Source: E44-bin32 sp041573795
GTDB taxonomy: Bacteria > Chloroflexota > Anaerolineae > Anaerolineales > E44-bin32
DNA length: 50,821 nt
Reading direction: 5' to 3'
Assembly (NCBI GenBank): GCA_041573795.1
Contig: JBFFQB010000010.1
Coordinates: forward strand, 1-50,821
The notes under the pieces were generated by a model that was given only the letters and a program-made list of their open reading frames with translations, ran no database searches and had not been told where the DNA came from. The translations under genes were made by a program, and so were the position numbers. This document shows, piece by piece, positions 15,288 to 21,556 of this stretch. How positions within the stretch are numbered: the stretch's first letter is position 1; the number at the start of each line of letters is the position of its first letter.

Positions 15288-16252
15288 ACCTGGAACGTTT
15301 GAGCGCGGATCAGCAGGAGCAGCTTGAGGGATTATTTGGAGAGGCCCTTCAACGCGATATTCCACTGGCGCCCTTCACCTCGGCGCGAATCGGTGGTGCT
15401 GCGGATTTCCTGCTTGAGATCGACTCTGCCGCTGCCCTGGAGCATGCTGCCCGAAAATTATGGGAGGCAGGCATTCCTTATCGAATTCTGGGGGGCGGTT
15501 CAAACGTTCTCATCGCCGACGCCGGCGTGCACGAAGTTGTGATACTGAACAAAGCCCGCCAGCGTAAATTCTTTGAAGACGAAGACGGCGCTCACATCTG
15601 GGCGGAGTCGGGGGCAATTTTCGGTACGCTGGCACGTCTGGCTGCAGAGAGAGGCTGGAGTGGGCTCGAATGGGCAGCTACAGTGCCAGGGACACTCGGT
15701 GGGGCTGTGGTTGGAAATGCTGGTGCGCACGGGAGTGATATGTCGGAGAGCCTGGCGTTGGCCGAGATCTTGCAACATAGCGGGCAAGTGGTGACTTGGG
15801 CTCCGCAAGACTTGGATTTCAGCTATCGCTCAAGTCGATTAAAGCGTGATCCCGGGCAGTTTGTCGTCTTGGCGGCCACATTGAACCTGCAACATTCGAC
15901 AGCGGATGCGGTCCGGGAGCGTATGCGAGAATTTGCCGCACAACGGGCGAAGACACAGCCGAGCGGAGCAAGCATGGGTTCGATGTTCAAGAATCCACCC
16001 GATGATTTCGCCGGGCGCTTGATCGAGCAGGTCGGGTTGAAGGGCTATACCCAGGGCTCGGTCCAGATTAGTGACCTGCATGCAAATTTCTTCCTTAATC
16101 ACGGTGGAGGTACGGCAGCGCAGGTATGGGCTTTGATCGAAACAGCTCGAGCAAGGGTATTGGAGGAATTTGATGTGCGCTTGGAGCTGGAAGTGGAACT
16201 TGTCGGTGCTTGGGCAAAGAATGGAGACAAGCTACGGGAAGGAGAACGGTAA
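15284..16252 (+). CDS. murB: UDP-N-acetylenolpyruvoylglucosamine reductase MurB
   Basis: 322 residues from a TTG at 15284 with GGAG (15274-15277) upstream; the preceding stop overlaps as TTGA. MurB is the FAD/NADPH enzyme that reduces UDP-GlcNAc-enolpyruvate to UDP-MurNAc. Visible: PLAPFTSARIGGAADF, the FAD-binding LGGGSNVLIAD, the block WAATVPGTLGGAVVGNAGAHG, YRSSRLK, and the C-terminal GSMFKNPPDDFAGRLIEQ holding the catalytic serine, followed by DLHANFFLNHGG. It has the shorter type II layout common outside enterobacteria. It is followed by ddl after 6 bases. Confidence 0.96.
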   Translation: MNLERLSADQQEQLEGLFGEALQRDIPLAPFTSARIGGAADFLLEIDSAAALEHAARKLWEAGIPYRILGGGSNVLIADAGVHEVVILNKARQRKFFEDEDGAHIWAESGAIFGTLARLAAERGWSGLEWAATVPGTLGGAVVGNAGAHGSDMSESLALAEILQHSGQVVTWAPQDLDFSYRSSRLKRDPGQFVVLAATLNLQHSTADAVRERMREFAAQRAKTQPSGASMGSMFKNPPDDFAGRLIEQVGLKGYTQGSVQISDLHANFFLNHGGGTAAQVWALIETARARVLEEFDVRLELEVELVGAWAKNGDKLREGER

Positions 16253-16258
16253 GGACGA

Positions 16259-17365
16259 ATGAGCAAGACTCGCTTGGGAGTGTTTTTTGGTGGCCGATCG
16301 GGTGAACATGAGGTTTCCCTCCTGTCTGCGCGCTCGGTGATCAATGCCCTTGATCAGGATCGCTATGATGTCGTCGAGATCGGTATTACGAAGGATGGGC
16401 AATGGTTGTCTGGACCGCAAGCGCTGCAAGCATTTGAAACAAGTGATACCGCCAAGCTGGAACCGGTTGTCATGATCCCAGAACCCGGCAACTTCGGCCT
16501 CTATCGGCGTCGGGAAGGTGAAGTTTTCGAGCGTTATCTTGAATTGGACATGGCTTTTCCGGTGTTGCACGGCACGTTTGGTGAGGATGGAACCCTGCAG
16601 GGTTTATTCGAGTTGGCCGAGGTGCCCTACGTCGGAGCGGGGGTGCTGAGCTCAGCTGTCGCAATGGATAAAGGGTTGTTCAAGCATGTGATGCGAGCGA
16701 ATGCTCTGCCTGTTCTCGATTGGGTGGTCACGACCGATGTTGATTTTCAGACAGCTATGGACACGGCCCTCGATCAAGCCGAGGCGATCGGTGATTATCC
16801 GCTCTTCACCAAGCCCGCGAATATGGGCTCTTCGGTGGGGATCACTCGGTGTGAGAACCGATCAGATTTGGTAGAGGGTTTGCAAGAAGCATTGCAGTAC
16901 GATCGCCGCATTGTGATCGAGCGTGGCATCAGTGCACGAGAGATCGAATTGAGCGTGCTGGGGAATGAGAAGCCTATCGCTTCGATTGCTGGTGAGGTTG
17001 TGCCCAGCGATGTTTTCTACTCCTACAAGGCAAAGTATATCGATGATGATTCGGAGCTATATATCCCTGCAGATTTGCCGGCGGCGACGGCCGAGGCAGC
17101 CCAGGAGATTGCTATCGATGCCTACAAAGCGATCGATTGTGCCGGCATGGCGCGTGTCGATTTTCTACTGGAGAGATCCAGCGGTGAGCTCTATTTGAAT
17201 GAGATAAATACGATCCCGGGATTCACAAATATCAGCATGTACCCGAAACTATGGGAAGCTTCAGGCCTGGCCTATTCCGCCCTGCTCGATCGATTGATTG
17301 ATCTGGGGCTGGAGAGGCATAAACAAAGAGTAAGTCTACTCCGGAGCTATGGAGAGGCATTGTGA
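16259..17365 (+). CDS. ddl: D-alanine--D-alanine ligase
   Basis: 368 residues, ATP-grasp fold. It makes the D-Ala-D-Ala dipeptide used by MurF, so the pathway steps are adjacent. Landmarks: GVFFGGRSGEHEVSLLSA, the substrate-side LHGTFGEDGTLQGLFEL, SAVAMDKGLFK, the ATP-binding FTKPANMGSSVGIT, the loop YKAKYIDDDSELYIPADLP, RVDFLLE, and the metal-binding NEINTIPGFTNISMYPKL. The length is typical for the longer ddl class. SD AAGGA overlaps the gap after murB. The stop overlaps the ftsQ GTG start (GTGA). Confidence 0.97.
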   Translation: MSKTRLGVFFGGRSGEHEVSLLSARSVINALDQDRYDVVEIGITKDGQWLSGPQALQAFETSDTAKLEPVVMIPEPGNFGLYRRREGEVFERYLELDMAFPVLHGTFGEDGTLQGLFELAEVPYVGAGVLSSAVAMDKGLFKHVMRANALPVLDWVVTTDVDFQTAMDTALDQAEAIGDYPLFTKPANMGSSVGITRCENRSDLVEGLQEALQYDRRIVIERGISAREIELSVLGNEKPIASIAGEVVPSDVFYSYKAKYIDDDSELYIPADLPAATAEAAQEIAIDAYKAIDCAGMARVDFLLERSSGELYLNEINTIPGFTNISMYPKLWEASGLAYSALLDRLIDLGLERHKQRVSLLRSYGEAL

Positions 17366-18267
17366 CCGTAAGTGAGCGTATTATCGGGCTTGGCGATAAC
17401 CGTGCCGATGCTGTTCGGGCTCGTCGAGCACGCAAGACTCGTCAAATTGAGCGTGCTGGTCGAATTGAGACGCCCAAACCGAGACGGAAACGAACGCCAC
17501 GGCGGCGGTATAACGTCACACTTTCAGCGGAGCGCGGCGCCGAAATGCAGTTCCACATCATTCCTGCGGGGAGTGTGGGAACAAGATCCATTGCACTGGT
17601 CATCGTTCTCCTTGCGCTGGGAAGCTTGGTTCGTTTTGCCCGATCGGATCATTTCAAGGTCGGACAGATCAGCGTCGCAGGAATTGAAATGCTCACTGCA
17701 GCTCAGGTCCGGTCCCTAGCTGGGATTGAAGGGCAATCGATCTTCTTCCTGGATCCTGTGTCAATCGTGCATCTCATGGAGGAGGCGGCGGAAGTGAAAT
17801 CAGCGCAGATAAAAATGAGTTGGCCGAACCGAGTGGAAGTTCAAATTCAGGAGCGACTTCCGATTGTTGAGTGGAACGATGCCGGCCGGATCTGGTGGCT
17901 GAGCAACGACGGGGTCGCCTATGTACAACATGGGGACAACAATAGCTTAATCCAGATCCAAAGCGAGGAGACCAATCTGCAAGTTGATGAAGATGCACTA
18001 ACACCTGTTGTCAATCCATCCCTGCTGAAAGCTGTGGCCTCTCTGAACAAACATTTACCAACAGTACAGCGCTGGGATTTCGACAGGGAGCATGGACTGG
18101 GATTTACGGATAGCTATGGTTGGAAGGTCTATTTTGGTACAGGCGGCGATATACCGATGAAGGTCCGCATGTACGAATCGATCGTTGAAAAGCTGGTTGC
18201 GGACAACGTGCAGGCAACCATGGTGAGTGTCGAGGACCAATCAGCACCATACTACTCGGTCCGCTGA
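17362..18267 (+). CDS. ftsQ: Cell-division protein FtsQ (POTRA domain)
   Basis: 301 residues from GTG 17362 with GGAGAGG (17350-17356) upstream. A long, strongly basic cytoplasmic N-terminus (many Arg/Lys, about residues 1-70) leads to one membrane helix (about 74-92, SIALVIVLLALGSLV), then the POTRA domain (VGQISVAGIEMLTAAQVRSL), the beta-domain with WPNRVEVQIQERLPIVEW, and a C-terminal FtsQ domain. FtsQ is the bitopic scaffold that recruits FtsL/FtsI/FtsW. The basic tail is longer than in Escherichia coli. Context (ddl-ftsQ-ftsA-ftsZ) is classic. Sequence identity of FtsQ is always low, so topology and order carry the call. Confidence 0.93.
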   Translation: MTVSERIIGLGDNRADAVRARRARKTRQIERAGRIETPKPRRKRTPRRRYNVTLSAERGAEMQFHIIPAGSVGTRSIALVIVLLALGSLVRFARSDHFKVGQISVAGIEMLTAAQVRSLAGIEGQSIFFLDPVSIVHLMEEAAEVKSAQIKMSWPNRVEVQIQERLPIVEWNDAGRIWWLSNDGVAYVQHGDNNSLIQIQSEETNLQVDEDALTPVVNPSLLKAVASLNKHLPTVQRWDFDREHGLGFTDSYGWKVYFGTGGDIPMKVRMYESIVEKLVADNVQATMVSVEDQSAPYYSVR

Positions 18268-18274
18268 GGAGATC

Positions 18275-19531
18275 GTGGCGACGATTCTTGGTACAGAAGA
18301 GACGATTTACGTCGGTCTAGATATCGGAACAGCCAAGGTTTGCATGCTGGTTGGTCAAGCGAACCCGGATGGCAGGATCCGCATCATCGGCGTTGGGGAT
18401 GCCCCTGCGCAAGGGATGCGTAAGGGTGGTGTCGTCAACCTGGAGGCACTCGCGCACGCGATTCGGAATTCCAAGGATAAGGCCGAAAGGACCTCGGGTT
18501 ATGAGATAACTTCGGCCTTGGTGAGCTTATCCGGTTCGCATGTCAGCTCTCAGAACAGTAAAGGTATGACGGGAGTCACAGGCAGGACGATAGGTTATGA
18601 CGATGTTCATCGCGCTGTGGAAGCAGCCCGGTCGGTTGTGATCCCCTACGATCGTTCGATTGTACATGTCATCCCACGCGGTTATGTCGTCGACGGACAG
18701 GATGGGATCAAGTCAGCGATTGGCATGCATGGCTACCGCTTAGAAGTCGAGGCGCATATCGTGACGGCCAGTTTAACCGCGCTACGCAATCTCGAGAAAT
18801 GTATCGAAGCCGCCGGCATCCAAGTCGATGGATGGGTTTTGAGTTCACTCGCTTCAGCCGGGATGGTGCTAACCGAGACAGAGCAGGAGATGGGGGTGAT
18901 GCTCTGTGATATTGGGGCTGGTACGACGGATATCGCCATCTACATTGAGGGTGCAGTCTGGCACACGGCGGTGATACCGGTTGGGGGCGATCATTTGACA
19001 AGCGACATCGCGCAGGTGATGCATTTACCGCAAGAGACGGCTGAATCTGCCAAGCGTCGGCATGGATTTGCCAGGCCACGCGATCTTGATCCCAACCAGT
19101 CCTTCGCTGTGCGCCCATTCGGACAAGAGCGTCCCATGGAGATTAAACGCGTTGATATGGCTGCCGTCATTGAACCAAGGGTTGAGGAACTTTTTTCACT
19201 GGTGCGTCAAGAGGTGAAGCGAAGTGGCTACGACGGCTTGCTCCCGGCCGGTGCCGTACTTACCGGGGGTACAAGCCAACTACCAGGGATCAAGGAGATT
19301 GCCACAGAAGTCCTGCAGCTTCCTGCGCGCACTGCCCAACCAGAAAGCCCAATTGGTCTCATAGATCGGATCCAGTCATCGGCATACTCGACGGCCCATG
19401 GGTTGTTGCACTGGGCTCAAATTCTGGACGAAGAAGCCGGCCTGGAGAGTTTTTCATATGGTGGCATTACGCTGCCGAAGTTCAGTATAGAGAAAGCAAC
19501 CGAATTCTTGAAACGGTTGTTGCCCGGATAA
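18275..19531 (+). CDS. ftsA: Cell-division protein FtsA (actin-like)
   Basis: 418 residues from GTG 18275, with GAGGAG (18266-18271) just upstream; a longer in-frame GTG start at 18227 would overlap ftsQ by 41 bases and lacks an SD. FtsA is the actin-fold ATPase that tethers FtsZ to the membrane. Phosphate-1 loop VGLDIGTAKVCMLVG near residue 12, the 1C subdomain start PAQGMRKGGVVN, the phosphate-2 block CDIGAGTTDIAIY near residue 212, and the adenosine motif VLTGGTSQLPGI near residue 330. The C-terminal KFSIEKATEFLKRLL is a probable amphipathic membrane-targeting helix. ftsZ follows after a 72-base gap containing a repeated palindrome. Confidence 0.96.
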   Translation: MATILGTEETIYVGLDIGTAKVCMLVGQANPDGRIRIIGVGDAPAQGMRKGGVVNLEALAHAIRNSKDKAERTSGYEITSALVSLSGSHVSSQNSKGMTGVTGRTIGYDDVHRAVEAARSVVIPYDRSIVHVIPRGYVVDGQDGIKSAIGMHGYRLEVEAHIVTASLTALRNLEKCIEAAGIQVDGWVLSSLASAGMVLTETEQEMGVMLCDIGAGTTDIAIYIEGAVWHTAVIPVGGDHLTSDIAQVMHLPQETAESAKRRHGFARPRDLDPNQSFAVRPFGQERPMEIKRVDMAAVIEPRVEELFSLVRQEVKRSGYDGLLPAGAVLTGGTSQLPGIKEIATEVLQLPARTAQPESPIGLIDRIQSSAYSTAHGLLHWAQILDEEAGLESFSYGGITLPKFSIEKATEFLKRLLPG

Positions 19532-19537
19532 ACCGTG

Positions 19538-19567
19538 CGCTAGCGAAAATCTACCATAACGCTAGCG
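19538..19567 (+). repeat. Paired palindromes CGCTAGCG in the ftsA-ftsZ gap
   Basis: The self-complementary octamer CGCTAGCG occurs at 19538-19545 and again at 19560-19567, 22 bp start to start. The two copies could bind a dimeric regulator on one DNA face or pair as a hairpin with a 14-base loop. A third copy lies in the rnpB promoter spacer (2447-2454). No known factor can be assigned. Confidence 0.6.
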
Positions 19568-19603
19568 GGAGAATGACGAGATTACACGTCGAGGAGGAAG
19601 AAG

Positions 19604-20710
19604 ATGCACACATCACCCCCCATGGAATCTTTTGCACGGATTAAAGTTGTGGGCGTTGGCGGAGGCGGGAGCAATGCCGTCAACCGAATGATCGAAGAGG
19701 GTCTTTCCGGGATCGAATTTGTTGCTGTCAACACCGATGCCCAGGCCCTGCTGCTTTCGGACGCGCCAACGCGAGTTAGGATCGGGGATAAACTCACGCG
19801 TGGCCTCGGCGCCGGTGGAGATCCCGAGATGGGACAGAAAGCTGCCGAAGAATCTGCCGAGGATCTCTACGAAGTGCTCAAAGGCAGCGATATGGTCTTT
19901 ATTGCTGCTGGTATCGGTGGAGGCACAGGTACTGGAGCCGCGCCGATCATCGCACAGATTGCGAAGGAGATCGGAGCCCTGACCATCGGTGTCGTTACGC
20001 GCCCATTCACCTTTGAGGGTGCGAAACGGGCGCAGTCCGCTGAATCAGGGATTGGGCGCTTAAAAGAGCAAGTAGATACGCTGATCGTGATCCCAAACGA
20101 CCGGCTGCTCCAGATCGCCGATAAGAAGGCGAGCCTGCATGACTCTTTTAAGATCGCCGATGATGTCCTGCGACAGGGTATCCAGGGTATCAGCGAGTTG
20201 ATCACTGTACCTGGCCTGATCAACCTGGACTTCGCCGACGTGCGTACGATCATGTCTGAAGGGGGTGCCGCCCTCATGGCAGTCGGACGCGCAACCGGTG
20301 AGGATCGAGCGCGCAGCGCTGCCGAACAAGCGATCACGTCGACACTGCTCGACATCACCATCGATGGCGCACGTGGCATTCTCTTCAATGTCACTGGAGG
20401 CCATGATCTGAGCTTGTTTGAAGTCAATCAAGCCGCTGCCATCATCAAGGAAACGGCACATCCAGATGTCAACTTGATCTTTGGTGCGGTGATCGATCCA
20501 AGCATGGGTGAAGATCTACGCGTCACCGTGATCGCAACGGGATTTGATAACTCGCACTCGGCTGGAAAGAGAGCTGCCCGCCGAGCGCGCAGTCGAACTG
20601 AGGCGAAGGCAAGAAGTGAGAGTAGCGCTGGCATCCCGGTCGAGGATTTTCAACCACAGGCCATTGATGTAAACGATCTGGATATTCCAGCTTTCCTACG
20701 TCGCCGTTAA
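19604..20710 (+). CDS. ftsZ: Cell-division GTPase FtsZ
   Basis: 368 residues from ATG 19604 with a strong SD (GAGGAGGAAGAAG, 19592-19604 region). The tubulin-like protein that forms the Z ring. The N-terminal domain has KVVGVGGGGSNAVNRM, VNTDAQAL, and the tubulin signature GGGTGTGAAP (about residues 105-114), then the T7 loop NLDFADVRTIM. A variable basic linker (about residues 315-345) leads to the conserved C-terminal peptide LDIPAFLRRR, the docking site for FtsA and other partners. Its last gene position in the dcw cluster and the hairpins downstream mark the operon end. Confidence 0.98.
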   Translation: MHTSPPMESFARIKVVGVGGGGSNAVNRMIEEGLSGIEFVAVNTDAQALLLSDAPTRVRIGDKLTRGLGAGGDPEMGQKAAEESAEDLYEVLKGSDMVFIAAGIGGGTGTGAAPIIAQIAKEIGALTIGVVTRPFTFEGAKRAQSAESGIGRLKEQVDTLIVIPNDRLLQIADKKASLHDSFKIADDVLRQGIQGISELITVPGLINLDFADVRTIMSEGGAALMAVGRATGEDRARSAAEQAITSTLLDITIDGARGILFNVTGGHDLSLFEVNQAAAIIKETAHPDVNLIFGAVIDPSMGEDLRVTVIATGFDNSHSAGKRAARRARSRTEAKARSESSAGIPVEDFQPQAIDVNDLDIPAFLRRR

Positions 20711-20760
20711 GGAGGGTAGGTTCGCGGCTAGGCCAGTCGCCACCTAACCCCATAACGTCC

Positions 20761-20789
20761 CGGAAGGCTGTTTGCCGCCCAGCTTTCCG
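20761..20789 (+). other. Stem-loop downstream of ftsZ
   Basis: CGGAAGGCTG (20761-20770) pairs with CAGCTTTCCG (20780-20789) with one G-U pair, giving a 10-bp stem with a 9-base loop, 50 bases after the ftsZ stop. No T-run follows. Together with the next hairpin it may form the dcw operon 3' end. Between 20711 and 20760 a weaker pairing (GGTAGGT with ACCTAACC) is also visible. Confidence 0.5.
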
Positions 20790-20802
20790 TGGACAATATG
20801 TA

Positions 20803-20844
20803 AGCAGACCGGAGCCGGCCACCTCCTCCCGGAGCCGGTCTGCT
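20803..20844 (+). terminator. GC-rich hairpin, probable dcw operon terminator
   Basis: A perfect 10-bp stem AGCAGACCGG (20803-20812) with CCGGTCTGCT (20835-20844). Inside it the decamer CCGGAGCCGG is present twice (20809-20818 and 20829-20838), so alternative pairings exist. Only a short T stretch (20848-20850) follows, so terminator function is likely but not textbook. Confidence 0.5.
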
Positions 20845-20909
20845 GCATTTAATGGGATAGGGGGGACCAAAGTACCAATTATTTTAAGGTTCAAAGCGTG
20901 GCTAAAACC

Positions 20910-20939
20910 TTGTACTCGGGTTTATCCCTATGCTAGAAT
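20910..20939 (+). promoter_or_regulatory. nrdR promoter
   Basis: TTGTAC (20910-20915), 18-base spacer, TAGAAT (20934-20939). The predicted transcript has a leader of about 80 bases before nrdR, which contains two small stem-loops. I find no convincing NrdR box nearby. Confidence 0.55.
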
Positions 20940-20980
20940 GAGCCGCCCTATCCCTAGAGGAAGGGTCTAACCAATAATCA

Positions 20981-21011
20981 ACGCCCATATCTGGCGTAGA
21001 ACTAAAGTTCT
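20981..21011 (+). other. Two tandem stem-loops in the nrdR leader
   Basis: ACGCC (20981-20985) pairs with GGCGT (20993-20997), and directly after it AGAACT (20998-21003) pairs with AGTTCT (21006-21011). The second ends 13 bases before the nrdR ATG. They may be operator half-sites or RNA elements. The second is a perfect palindrome in DNA terms. Confidence 0.4.
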
Positions 21012-21024
21012 GATTTGAGGTGTC

Positions 21025-21474
21025 ATGGTTTGCCCGTACTGCCAGGGGAATCAGACGAGAGTCATAGACACAACCCATGATACCCGCGGAGGAGTTCGGC
21101 GCCGACGAGAATGCCTGGAATGCAGTAAGCGATTCACAACCTACGAACGTTCAATCCTCTCAGCACCACTGATAACAAAGCAGGACGGTACACGTGAGGA
21201 GTTTGATCGAGAAAAGCTCCTCCAAGGGATTCGCATTGCATGTGAAAAGCGGCCCGTGTCCGCCGCAGATATGGAGCGATTGGTTGGTGAGGTTGAAGCC
21301 CGCTTGCAGCAGATGGGAAAATCTGAGGTCACCTCACGTGTAATCGGCGATATGGTAATTGCGGGATTAAAAGAGTTGGATCATGTTGCCTATATTCGCT
21401 TCGCAATTGTCTACCTGGGTCTATCCGACCTTGAGGCCGTGCGAGACGAGATCAACCGTCTACTAGAGGTCTAA
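21025..21474 (+). CDS. nrdR: Transcriptional repressor NrdR
   Basis: 149 residues. NrdR senses ATP/dATP and represses ribonucleotide reductase genes. The N-terminal zinc ribbon uses Cys3, Cys6, Cys30 and Cys33 (CPYC and CLEC), followed by KRFTTYE, and the ATP-cone domain runs from about residue 48 to 140 (FDREKLLQGIRIACEKRPV, YIRFAIVYLGL). The length is exactly typical. GAGG (21016-21019) stands 5 bases before ATG 21025. It lies 82 bases upstream of nrdJ on the same strand, its expected target. Confidence 0.97.
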   Translation: MVCPYCQGNQTRVIDTTHDTRGGVRRRRECLECSKRFTTYERSILSAPLITKQDGTREEFDREKLLQGIRIACEKRPVSAADMERLVGEVEARLQQMGKSEVTSRVIGDMVIAGLKELDHVAYIRFAIVYLGLSDLEAVRDEINRLLEV

Positions 21475-21556
21475 TACGAATTAATTCCACTAAGCGATGA
21501 CCTAATTAGATTTATACCTACATGGTATTGGTAGCTTGCTGCTTTGGAGGGAGAAG

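Noticed and set aside
18227..18274. Upstream GTG start for ftsA overlapping ftsQ
   Set aside because: No SD precedes it and the added residues do not resemble FtsA N-termini; GTG 18275 has GAGGAG just upstream.
20788..20806. Possible NrdR box around ACAATATGTA
   Set aside because: Only the left half resembles the consensus and it lies over 100 bases upstream of the nrdR -10 box, next to the ftsZ terminator hairpin.
20711..21024. Cobalamin riboswitch expected before B12-dependent nrdJ
   Set aside because: None of the conserved B12-box bases are found in this interval or in 21475-21556.
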